DNA of 55,831 nt from VGMA01 sp964655475 (lineage in GTDB: Bacteria; Chlamydiota; Chlamydiia; Chlamydiales; VGMA01), in assembly GCA_964655475.1 (NCBI GenBank), contig CAZZMO010000009.1:1-55831 (forward strand), read 5' to 3'. The notes under the pieces are model-generated. The model ran no database searches, had not been told where the DNA came from, and saw nothing but the letters and a program-made list of their open reading frames with translations. Positions 1-6,842 of the stretch are shown here, piece by piece. Positions within the stretch are counted from its first letter, which is position 1. Every line of letters begins with the position of its first letter. The position numbers and the translations under genes are program-made.

Positions 1-172
1 ATAATTAAAATTAATATGACTTCAATAAAAAGAATTTACTTAACACATTCAAAAACAGTAAATTAAGTTAAAATTTTAATTTAACGATAAAATCCCTTGA
101 AATAGCGGGATAGTCTCAAAAATTCTCCTTGCTCTAAAACGCTTATCTATCACAAAATGGTGCCTCTATTGT

Positions 173-246
173 GCACTGGTAGCTCAGCTGGATAGAGTAC
201 CTGGCTACGAACTAGGGGGTCAGAGGTTCGAATCCTCTCCAGTGCA
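173..246 (+). tRNA. tRNA-Arg (anticodon ACG)
   Basis: A complete 74-nt cloverleaf can be drawn. The acceptor stem GCACTGG (173-179) pairs with CCAGTGC (239-245), followed by discriminator A246. The anticodon stem CCTGG/CTAGG encloses the loop CTACGAA (205-211), giving anticodon ACG (arginine; A34 is presumably deaminated to inosine to read CGN codons). The T arm is AGAGG-TTCGAAT-CCTCT. The 3' CCA is not encoded, so the CCA-adding enzyme at 11036-12223 would be needed. The base after the discriminator is the A of the next gene's ATG, so tRNA and coding sequence touch without a spacer. Confidence 0.97.
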
Positions 247-855
247 ATGTTTATTGAAAAGATTGTAGCAGGGCTTTGGGAGACGAACGCCTACCTGGTG
301 GGCTCTTCTGGGGAAGCTATCATTATCGATCCGGGGCATGAAAGTGCTGAAGCTCTCTTGGACATAGCCGAGGAGAGGGGCTTCACGATCAAGGCTATCT
401 ACTTGACCCATTCCCATTTTGATCATTTTGCCGATGTCGATGTCCTGAAGAGGCATGCGAACATCCCTGTCTATGTGAGCCCAGAAGATGCAGAAAACCT
501 CCGCTCACCCGGCTCTGATGGCCTCCCGAACGTCTTTGAAAAGGAGGGAACCGAGCCCGATGGCCTCTTTAAAGAGGGAGATCAGGTGACATTTGGGGAT
601 CTCTCGTTTAAAGTGATCGCCACTCCAGGCCACTCCCCAGGGAGCGTCTGTTTTTACTTTGAAAAAGAAAAGGTCCTCTTTTCAGGGGATACCCTCTTCC
701 GCTCTGGGCATGGAAACACCTCATTTCCCACCTCAGATCGGCAGAAGATGACCCTTTCACTTAAAAAACTCATGACCTTGCCGAGCGATACCGTCGTGTA
801 TCCTGGCCATGGTGAACATACAACAATAGGAGAAGAGAGAAAATGGTGTGCTTAG
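247..855 (+). CDS. MBL-fold metallo-hydrolase (glyoxalase II-like)
   Basis: This 202-residue protein has the metallo-beta-lactamase fold. It shows the metal motif THSHFDH (about residues 57-63), a further metal ligand region GHSPGS, the GDTLF motif and a final YPGHG. Such small cytosolic enzymes usually hydrolyse thioesters (hydroxyacylglutathione hydrolase-like), but the exact substrate cannot be read from sequence. The start at 247 fits the family because the conserved ETNAYLVG strand begins about a dozen residues in. It lies immediately after tRNA-Arg with no room for a Shine-Dalgarno outside the tRNA. The end overlaps the peroxiredoxin gene by 13 bases, so the two are probably translationally coupled. 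Confidence 0.92.
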   Translation: MFIEKIVAGLWETNAYLVGSSGEAIIIDPGHESAEALLDIAEERGFTIKAIYLTHSHFDHFADVDVLKRHANIPVYVSPEDAENLRSPGSDGLPNVFEKEGTEPDGLFKEGDQVTFGDLSFKVIATPGHSPGSVCFYFEKEKVLFSGDTLFRSGHGNTSFPTSDRQKMTLSLKKLMTLPSDTVVYPGHGEHTTIGEERKWCA

Positions 856-1430
856 TCGGAAAAAAGGCTCCTCACTTTTCAGCAACTGCTGTCCAAAAAG
901 GAAAGATCATCGAACGCTTTTCCTTAGATAGCCTGCTCGGCCACTATGTCGTCTTTTTCTTCTATCCGCTCGATTTCACCTTCGTCTGCCCTACCGAGCT
1001 TCACGCATTCCAAAACAAGCTCAATGAATTCAAAGAGAGAAACGCCTTCGTCGTTGGCTGTTCCATCGATAGCCACTTTTCACACCTTGCTTGGCTCGCT
1101 ACCCCGAAAAAAGAGGGTGGCATCGCAGGGATCGAGTACCCACTTGTCTCGGATATCCATAAAACGATTGCTAAAGATTATGGTGTCCTTTCCGAAGAGC
1201 AAGGCATCTCCTACCGCGGCGTCTTCCTCATTGATAAAAGTGGTATCGTTCGCCACCAAACGGTCAATGATTTCCCCATCGGCCGCAGCATCGACGAAGA
1301 GCTCCGCTCTCTCGACGCCCTCACCTATCACGAAAAGCACGGCGACGTCTGTCCCGCCGACTGGCAAGAAGGGGATCGGTCCCTCTCTCCCAATCACCAA
1401 GGGGTCAAAGAGTTCTTCGCCACCGAATAG
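843..1430 (+). CDS. ahpC: 2-Cys peroxiredoxin (AhpC/Tsa family)
   Basis: A thiol peroxidase of 195 residues, the usual size for typical 2-Cys peroxiredoxins, which reduce hydrogen peroxide and organic peroxides in the cytosol. The peroxidatic cysteine sits in DFTFVCPTE and the resolving cysteine in GDVCPADW near the C terminus. The N terminus VGKKAPHFSA is the normal family start. The gene overlaps the upstream MBL-hydrolase gene by 13 bases (ATG at 843 after an AGAAGAGAG purine tract inside that gene), indicating one transcript. Chlamydia also carries a single AhpC-type enzyme; the electron donor is not encoded in this window. Confidence 0.95.
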   Translation: MVCLVGKKAPHFSATAVQKGKIIERFSLDSLLGHYVVFFFYPLDFTFVCPTELHAFQNKLNEFKERNAFVVGCSIDSHFSHLAWLATPKKEGGIAGIEYPLVSDIHKTIAKDYGVLSEEQGISYRGVFLIDKSGIVRHQTVNDFPIGRSIDEELRSLDALTYHEKHGDVCPADWQEGDRSLSPNHQGVKEFFATE

Positions 1431-1580
1431 CTATTTGAGGTAACCAAAAGCCTTTAACACCTCTTTGGCCATTTCTATAAAGTCTTCAATTGGTATGTGA
1501 GTCTCTGGACTCGTTATTGGAACAATATTGCCAGTGTCGAGAATAGGGAGTTGCCCCCAAGCAATTTTACTGAACCAGAT
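1431..1580 (-). pseudogene. C-terminal remnant of a lost gene
   Basis: On the minus strand an open frame ends at a TAG (1431-1433) and reads a normal-looking soluble C terminus: QLPILDTGNIVPITSPETH followed by a short amphipathic helix ending FGYLK. Upstream, the frame runs into the GC-rich cloverleaf element at 1591-1666, where the translation becomes low-quality (Arg/Cys/Ala-rich), and no start with a ribosome site is seen. I read it as the tail of a gene cut by insertion of that element or by a deletion. The family is not recognised. It could instead be chance coding capacity. Confidence 0.4.
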
Positions 1581-1590
1581 GAGAAGGGGA

Positions 1591-1666
1591 GGGCGCCTTG
1601 CCTGGCCTTCGGCCAGTAGGAGCTTATGCTCCTTGCTTGGGCTAAAGCCCAAGCGCAAGGCGGCCC
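1591..1666. repeat. Cloverleaf (triple-hairpin) element, copy 1
   Basis: The outer stem pairs GGGCGCCTTGC (1591-1601) with GCAAGGCG-G-CCC (1655-1666); eleven pairs with one bulged G at 1663. Inside lie three perfect hairpins: CTGGCC-TTC-GGCCAG (1602-1616), AGGAGC-TTAT-GCTCCT (1618-1633) and GCTTGGGC-TAAA-GCCCAAGC (1635-1654). The DNA is much more GC-rich than its surroundings. The same layout recurs at 27444-27513 with related ends. Function unknown; either a foldback mobile element or a structured RNA. Confidence 0.85.
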
Positions 1667-1717
1667 GGCAGATACAAGGCAAGATGGAATTAAAAATGCA
1701 GGCTGAATAAGCACACT

Positions 1718-3145
1718 TCAGGATAAATCAGCAATGTCGATGATTCGATAAAAGTAGCGACTGCTTAATAAGGCATCGGAAACTGGGCCTAAATGAAACA
1801 AGACGGGTGAGATTCCAAACCCTTTGGGAAAGGTAAGAGAATTGACTTTATTTTTCATAGCATCTATTACTTCAAGACCCAATTCACGACGGCGCATTTT
1901 TACTTCACAGATAAAGAGTGTGTTGGAATGCATGTGAATCAGGTAATCAATTTGGCAACCTTTTTTGCGACCTGAGGCTTTTTGAAAATAGGGATTATCC
2001 ATAACGATATCCTGAGAATGGATCCCAAGTGCTTTATAAAGGAGGGGTCTGTTTTTCAATAAAAGGTTTTCAAGTTGAAAACCAAGCATAGGTTCCCACC
2101 CAGGCAAACTAGAAAGAGGAGCCTCTGCAAATGACCCCTGTTCAATTTTCGTAAGGTTGGGTTCAATATAATGGATATAAAAGCGAAGATAATTGTCAGA
2201 AAGACGATAGAGGATCGATTTTCCAGGTTTGCCTGTTTTTAAAGACCAGTCTGGATGTTTACTGACAAAACCACAAATTTCAAGGGCTTTAAGATGATGG
2301 CTGAGTGTGCCGCTTTGAGAATAAGAGATCGCTTTTTGGAGAGTAGATCGATCTTTCATTCCCTGGCTTAAGGTTTTAATGATCTTTTTATATACCTCAC
2401 CTCGAGAAGTAAAAAGGTCATTAAAAATCCGATCAAATTCTTGCACTAAAAGGCCATTTTTTTCAAAACAGAGGCGTTTAATATTTTCATCAGCGCTTTG
2501 ATGGGATTGAATTTGCTCTAGATACCAAGGGATGCCTCCTGTCACACTCAAAATCTTAAAAAAGTCGAGATCTGAACCTTTAAAGCCTTGAAGATTTAGT
2601 AATTTTCTGCACTCTGGGATGGGCAATTCTGTCAGTTCGAGATAGAGAGAAACTCGGCCAAAAAAAGCTGTACTATTGATGATGTTTTTATCAATCCAAG
2701 TTGAGATAGATCCACATAAAATAAGGATGATTGATGGATGGTTTTGTAGGACAAGGTCCCACCAAACTTTGAGTTTTGAGGTAAATGTTGGGTCTTTTAA
2801 CCCCATCCACGAAATCTCATCAAAAAGAATAACGGTAGGTTTTTTAGTAAGATGCCTTGAGAGGTGCAGAAAAGCATCACTCCAATCTGTAAAAGTAAAG
2901 GGAGGAAGATTAAATAAGATCGCAAGTTGGCGAGCAAAGGCATCTCGCTGATCTTGAGCTGTTACCCCTTTGACGGGAGCGAGCCCACTAAATGGTAAAA
3001 AAATCTTTCCTTTGCCAAACTCTTCGGCAAGGCGACTTTTTCCTATCCGGCGACGTCCTTTAATCACAACAAGGGAAGAGCGTGCTGACCTAGATAGGTC
3101 TTCCAGCCTTCGTAACTCGTTATCTCTTCCAACAAATGGCTTCAT
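1718..3145 (-). CDS. AAA+ ATPase with C-terminal DUF234/PD-(D/E)XK-like domain
   Basis: This 475-residue protein belongs to the archaeal-type ATPase group (ATPase_2 plus DUF234). The Walker A motif is GRRRIGKS (residues 30-37) and Walker B is VILFDEISW (around 105). A winged-helix region around residues 260-300 (SQSGTLSHHLKALEICGFV) precedes a C-terminal part with IDYLI and CEVKMRR spaced like a PD-(D/E)XK nuclease fold. Its biological role is poorly known in the family; mobile-element and toxin-like roles have been suggested. A good sigma-70 promoter lies so close to the ATG that the mRNA would be almost leaderless. The gene stands alone beside a gene remnant and a repeat element, consistent with horizontal acquisition. 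Confidence 0.85.
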   Translation of the reverse strand: MKPFVGRDNELRRLEDLSRSARSSLVVIKGRRRIGKSRLAEEFGKGKIFLPFSGLAPVKGVTAQDQRDAFARQLAILFNLPPFTFTDWSDAFLHLSRHLTKKPTVILFDEISWMGLKDPTFTSKLKVWWDLVLQNHPSIILILCGSISTWIDKNIINSTAFFGRVSLYLELTELPIPECRKLLNLQGFKGSDLDFFKILSVTGGIPWYLEQIQSHQSADENIKRLCFEKNGLLVQEFDRIFNDLFTSRGEVYKKIIKTLSQGMKDRSTLQKAISYSQSGTLSHHLKALEICGFVSKHPDWSLKTGKPGKSILYRLSDNYLRFYIHYIEPNLTKIEQGSFAEAPLSSLPGWEPMLGFQLENLLLKNRPLLYKALGIHSQDIVMDNPYFQKASGRKKGCQIDYLIHMHSNTLFICEVKMRRRELGLEVIDAMKNKVNSLTFPKGFGISPVLFHLGPVSDALLSSRYFYRIIDIADLS

Positions 3146-3152
3146 ATAGACT

Positions 3153-3181
3153 AGTATATTTGAGCATAATCAATACGTCAA
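3153..3181 (-). promoter_or_regulatory. Sigma-70 promoter of the ATPase gene (leaderless)
   Basis: On the minus strand TTGACG (3176-3181), a 17-base spacer and TATACT (3153-3158) form a near-consensus promoter. Only seven bases separate the -10 box from the ATG at 3145, so transcription should start at or within a base or two of the start codon. Confidence 0.7.
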
Positions 3182-3187
3182 GTTAAT

Positions 3188-3221
3188 ATGCCCGAAATTG
3201 ACATTTGTCAATTTGGGGCAT
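3188..3221. repeat. 34-nt inverted repeat upstream of the ATPase promoter
   Basis: ATGCCC-G-AAATTGACA, a TT centre, then TGTCAATTT-G-GGGCAT: two stem blocks of 6 and 9 perfect pairs separated by one G:G mismatch. It lies between the stop of the small minus-strand gene at 3235 and the ATPase -35 box (3176-3181). No T-run follows on the minus strand, so an operator for the ATPase gene is as likely as a terminator for the upstream gene. Confidence 0.6.
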
Positions 3222-3234
3222 AATGAAATGATTT

Positions 3235-3618
3235 TTACTGGGCGAGGTAGTCGTAGAGGTCTTGCTGATTCATGATGAGGATGGAGCTCTCCTTTTTGCA
3301 AATGAGGGCTGCTTCATCGATGACAGGGCGGCTGCCAACTCCTGGTAGGGCGATAGCAGAGAGGGTGGTCTTGAGGTTTTGTTTTTTGAGGTCGCGAAGG
3401 CCTCTGAGGTAGAATTCATCTTCAAACCCCTCTTCCTTAACGCGGTAAAATAAGACGGGCCGCTCATGCATTAAAGCTTGAACTGCGAGTTCAATCGCAA
3501 TACTTCCTTCTCCAGGTTGGCCTAAGGTCAACAGTAGATCTTGCAAAGATTTCAGGTGGATATGGCGGTAGAGATCCCCCTGTTCTGCAAGCCCAAAAAT
3601 GGAAATCAAATGCTTCAT
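3235..3618 (-). CDS. Hypothetical protein, 127 aa
   Basis: I do not recognise the family. The protein is 127 residues, soluble, with no signal peptide or membrane segment. It alternates predicted helices and strands: an N-terminal MKHLISIFGLAEQGDLYRHI, a middle ERPVLFYRVKE strand and a C-terminal SSILIMNQQDLYDYLAQ. Pattern and codon use look like real coding sequence. It is transcribed on its own between an inverted repeat (3188-3221) and a 165-base gap that carries the double palindrome 3741-3773. A small alpha/beta regulatory or DsrE-like fold is possible but not shown. Confidence 0.65.
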   Translation of the reverse strand: MKHLISIFGLAEQGDLYRHIHLKSLQDLLLTLGQPGEGSIAIELAVQALMHERPVLFYRVKEEGFEDEFYLRGLRDLKKQNLKTTLSAIALPGVGSRPVIDEAALICKKESSILIMNQQDLYDYLAQ

Positions 3619-3740
3619 CTGCCCCTTCCCTTATCCTCTAGAATCAATATCAGGCTCTTTTCCGCAACTTATTTTTGCGTCTTTGAATAATATAACAGAG
3701 CCTTCTAGAAGGTTGTCTAATACATTGATTAGGAGGGTCT

Positions 3741-3773
3741 TGTAACGTTACACTTCTTAGGTGTAACGTTACA
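3741..3773. repeat. Hairpin built from two TGTAACGTTACA palindromes
   Basis: TGTAACGTTACAC (3741-3753), loop TTCTTAG, GTGTAACGTTACA (3761-3773): a 13-bp stem, each arm containing a self-complementary 12-mer. It sits 12 bases beyond the enolase stop on the minus strand. No T-run follows, so it is either a factor-assisted terminator or RNA stabiliser for eno, or a pair of operator sites. The same 12-mer recurs at 40178-40189. Confidence 0.7.
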
Positions 3774-3785
3774 TAGAAGAGGAGT

Positions 3786-5057
3786 TTAGCTGCCGTAGCG
3801 AGCTTTTCTACCTAGATAGTCGTGGATGTAGAGGAGGCGGTTGTACTTCGCGACTCGGTCTGATCTTGATACAGAGCCTGTTTTGATTTGGCCAGAGCTT
3901 GTTGCAACGGCGAGGTCTGCAATGAAGGAATCTTCTGTTTCTCCCGATCGATGGGAGATGATTGTGTTGAAGTGATTTTTCTTTGCGAGGGCTATACATT
4001 CAAGGGTTTCTGTCAGTGTACCAATCTGGTTGAGTTTGATCAGAATAGCGTTTGCAGCTTTTTGGTAGATCCCTTTTTGGAGGAATTTTTTGTTCGTTAC
4101 AAATAGGTCATCGCCAACGAGCTGTACTTTATGACCGATGAGGGCAGTGAGCTTTTCCCAGCGGGACCAGTCGTTTTCGTCGAGGCCATCCTCAATAGAG
4201 GAGATGGGGTATTTGTCAGAGAGGGTTTTGAGGATTGCAATCTGTTCATCTTTAGGGAGTCTTTTGGGAGAGGGTTGTTTGACTCCTTGTAGGTACTCAT
4301 CACTTTTCTTATCGTAGAAGAAGCTTGCTGCAGCATCGAGTGTGATGGAGAAATGCTCCCCACTCTTATAACCTGCTTTTTCAATGGCTTCTAAGATGAA
4401 CTCAATGGCCTCTTCGTTGGTTTTGAGGTTTGGTGCAAAGCCCCCTTCATCACCGACCGAAGTTGCGAGGTTCTTTCCTTTGAGGAGCTTTTTTAAGGTG
4501 TGGAACACTTCAGAACTCGCTCGAAGCGCTTCAGGGAAGCTGATGAATCCTTTTGGAAAAATCATAAATTCTTGGTAGTCAATGGTATTATCTGCGTGTG
4601 CGCCACCATTAATGATATTGAGCATGGGGACGGGGAGGAGGTCTGCATGGGGATTCAGGTGGAGAAAGAGGGGTTTTTTAGCTGTCTTTGCAGCGGCAAC
4701 AGCGGCGGCAAGAGAGACGCCGAGGATGCTGTTGGCTCCGAGGTTACTTTTATTATCAGTCCCATCGAGTGCGATCATGGCGTGGTCGAGGGCTACTTGG
4801 TCGTCTACTTTCATCCCTTTTACTTTTTGAGCGATGGGCCCTTTGATGTTGGCGACTGCCTTGAGGACCCCTTTTCCACCGTAGCGCTTAGGGTCTTGAT
4901 CTCGAAGTTCTAGTGCTTCATGTTCACCAGTAGAGGCTCCTGAGGGGACATTTGCAGAACCGACGATACCATCTGATGTGATGACATCGACAGCAATCGT
5001 AGGATTGCCACGTGAGTCGAGAATTTCTCGTGCATCAATTTGTTGAATCGTTGCCAT
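3786..5057 (-). CDS. eno: Enolase
   Basis: Glycolytic enzyme that dehydrates 2-phosphoglycerate to phosphoenolpyruvate. The 423-residue length is normal. Visible signatures include the N-terminal IDAREILDSRGNPTIAVDV, the loop SGASTGEHEALELRD, metal ligands in SIEDGLDENDW and LVGDDLF, the catalytic lysine in LIKLNQIGTLTE and the HRSGETED motif. The gene is the last of a minus-strand set (rRNA methyltransferase, rsgA, eno) and overlaps the 3' end of rsgA by 23 bases. In Chlamydia eno also lies close to an RsbU gene. Phosphoglycerate kinase is encoded separately at 28843-30018. Confidence 0.98.
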   Translation of the reverse strand: MATIQQIDAREILDSRGNPTIAVDVITSDGIVGSANVPSGASTGEHEALELRDQDPKRYGGKGVLKAVANIKGPIAQKVKGMKVDDQVALDHAMIALDGTDNKSNLGANSILGVSLAAAVAAAKTAKKPLFLHLNPHADLLPVPMLNIINGGAHADNTIDYQEFMIFPKGFISFPEALRASSEVFHTLKKLLKGKNLATSVGDEGGFAPNLKTNEEAIEFILEAIEKAGYKSGEHFSITLDAAASFFYDKKSDEYLQGVKQPSPKRLPKDEQIAILKTLSDKYPISSIEDGLDENDWSRWEKLTALIGHKVQLVGDDLFVTNKKFLQKGIYQKAANAILIKLNQIGTLTETLECIALAKKNHFNTIISHRSGETEDSFIADLAVATSSGQIKTGSVSRSDRVAKYNRLLYIHDYLGRKARYGS

Positions 5058-6093
5058 TTTGGACCTCTTCGATAAGGGTTGAGTAAGATTGGTAGCGGTA
5101 GAGAGAAATCTTTCCCTCTTCTACAGCTTCTTGGACCTTGCATTCAGGTTCATGAATGTGTGTGCAGCCCCGATATTTACACTGGTAGGGAGCAAAATCG
5201 GAGAAATAGTCTTGGACATCTTCATAGGTAAGCTCCCATAGACCGAAACTTTTGATTCCAGGTGTATCGATGCAAAAGCCTGATGGGGAAAGGGGAACAA
5301 GCGTTGCTTTTGTTGTGGTATGAGCCCCTTTTCCTGTCTTTTCAATCACCTCTCCAACGCGGAGGGAAGAGGATGTGATCTCATTGATGAGAGAACTTTT
5401 TCCCACTCCAGATTGACCTGACAGGACAGAAGTTTTCCCCTCCATTACTTGAGCGAGTTCCTCGAGCCCTTCTCTCGTAACAGCAGAGACTTTGATGAAA
5501 GGGATTGAGAGTTTTTCGTAGAGATGTTCGAGCTCTTGAACCATGGTGTCATCGGGAGGCAAGAGATCGATTTTGTTGATCACCACAACAGGTTTCATAT
5601 TCCCTTTTTGAGTTGCGATGATGTAGCGGTCAATGAGAGCATGTTTGAGTGGAGGGACCCCGACACTTGCGATGATGAGAACTTGATCGACATTTGCTGC
5701 GATCACTTGTTCGTTATTTCTCACCACTCGAGAAAGGGTCGATGTTCTCGGATCGATGGAGATGATGAGCCCTTGTTTTTCTCCAAGAGGAGTGAAGCGG
5801 ACAAAATCACCGATGGCGATGAGATTTTTTTGTCTCGTCTTTTCATGTTTCATGGTCCCTTTGAGAGAGCAGGCGTAGACCTTCCCTTCAGAAAAAACGT
5901 GATAAAGGCTTGGCTCTAGTGAGATGACTCTACCATGTTCTCCTTCAGTTGCAGCTGTAGGGGTGAGTTTTTTCTGATCAGTTTTTTTATACTTTGAGCG
6001 GTCTTGTTTGGTGTAGAGTTTTCTCTCTTTTTTGAAAGCGCGTACATTCTCATCAAGGAGCTGTTTCTCGTAGTGATCGTAGTCGTCTTTCAT
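5035..6093 (-). CDS. rsgA: Ribosome small-subunit maturation GTPase RsgA
   Basis: Circularly permuted GTPase acting late in 30S subunit assembly. The GTPase motifs occur in permuted order: NKIDLL, then GQSGVGKSSL (P-loop), then DTPGI. A C-terminal zinc module CKYRGCTHIHEPEC follows, and an N-terminal OB-like part precedes the GTPase. I choose the ATG at 6093 because it overlaps the upstream stop as ATGA; a start eight codons earlier (6117) is possible but would sit inside the methyltransferase gene. The first about 50 residues are lysine-rich. The 3' end overlaps eno by 23 bases. Confidence 0.95.
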   Translation of the reverse strand: MKDDYDHYEKQLLDENVRAFKKERKLYTKQDRSKYKKTDQKKLTPTAATEGEHGRVISLEPSLYHVFSEGKVYACSLKGTMKHEKTRQKNLIAIGDFVRFTPLGEKQGLIISIDPRTSTLSRVVRNNEQVIAANVDQVLIIASVGVPPLKHALIDRYIIATQKGNMKPVVVINKIDLLPPDDTMVQELEHLYEKLSIPFIKVSAVTREGLEELAQVMEGKTSVLSGQSGVGKSSLINEITSSSLRVGEVIEKTGKGAHTTTKATLVPLSPSGFCIDTPGIKSFGLWELTYEDVQDYFSDFAPYQCKYRGCTHIHEPECKVQEAVEEGKISLYRYQSYSTLIEEVQNGNDSTN

Positions 6094-6839
6094 AACCCTC
6101 GCATCATGTACATGCAAATGCTGCCTGCAATGGCAACATTGAGAGATTCTGAATGGATCGACATCGGAATGGTGAGGGGAGTCGAAATTTCTTTTGCAGT
6201 CTCACTCACACCTTGACCTTCACTTCCTACAATCAGCGCAAAAGGAGAGGAGATCTTCGCATCTCTGAGATTTTCTCCATGGAGATCTGCTCGATAGAGT
6301 TGATAAGAAGAGGTGGGCTGGATGTCTTGTAAAAAATGGTCCCATGAGCCTTTACCAAGGGGGATGTGAAAGGTCGCCCCTTTTGCAGCGCTGAGAGCTT
6401 TTTCGTTGAAAGGATCTGCCGTTCCATCGACAAAATAGACACCATCAAAACCGAGAGCCAGCGCAGAGCGGAGCAAAGTTCCGACGTTTCCTGGATCTTG
6501 TACTTGATCGAGGATCAAAATCGCTTGAAGAGAGGTGAGTTTTTGGTAAGAGGGGAGCTCAAATTCTGCCATATACCCATCGGGAGAGATCACTCCTGCC
6601 ATTTTTTTAAGAACTTTATTTGACACTCTTGTCGCTGTATCTGTTGCCCTTTGCCCAGGGATCAGAGGATTGCCGACGATTAACTTCTTCATCGAGAGCT
6701 TCGAAGAGAGTTCATCGATCATCCGTTTCCCGACGATGACGACACTTTGGTTTTCTTCGCGATAAGTTTTACTTGTGCGAAGTTTAACAAAATGTTTCAC
6801 TATGGGATTATGGAGACTTGTAATGGGGTCTAGCGACAT
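6090..6839 (-). CDS. TrmH/SpoU-family RNA 2'-O-methyltransferase
   Basis: This 249-residue protein has the SPOUT knot motifs: LDQVQDPGNVGTLLRSALAL, LIVGSEGQGVS and a C-terminal SLNVAIAGSICMY. An N-terminal substrate-binding part begins ITSLHNPIVKHFVKLR, typical of rRNA ribose methylases of the RlmB/TsnR group. It probably methylates 23S rRNA; the target base cannot be told. It is first in the rsgA-eno set and joined to rsgA by an ATGA overlap. Its start codon is only three bases from that of the divergent rsbU gene, so its promoter must lie inside rsbU coding DNA. Confidence 0.93.
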   Translation of the reverse strand: MSLDPITSLHNPIVKHFVKLRTSKTYREENQSVVIVGKRMIDELSSKLSMKKLIVGNPLIPGQRATDTATRVSNKVLKKMAGVISPDGYMAEFELPSYQKLTSLQAILILDQVQDPGNVGTLLRSALALGFDGVYFVDGTADPFNEKALSAAKGATFHIPLGKGSWDHFLQDIQPTSSYQLYRADLHGENLRDAKISSPFALIVGSEGQGVSETAKEISTPLTIPMSIHSESLNVAIAGSICMYMMRGL

Positions 6840-6842
6840 ATC

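Noticed and set aside
60..90. AT-rich palindrome (TTAAAATTTTAA) near the window start as an origin or attachment site
   Set aside because: Explained by base composition; no DnaA boxes, repeats or integrase nearby, although a tRNA follows.
173..246. tRNA-Arg as an integration site for a genomic island
   Set aside because: No duplicated tRNA 3' end and no integrase were found in the window.
4500..4913. 137-residue plus-strand open frame opposite enolase
   Set aside because: Shadow of the eno coding sequence; no ribosome site and biased composition typical of antisense frames.
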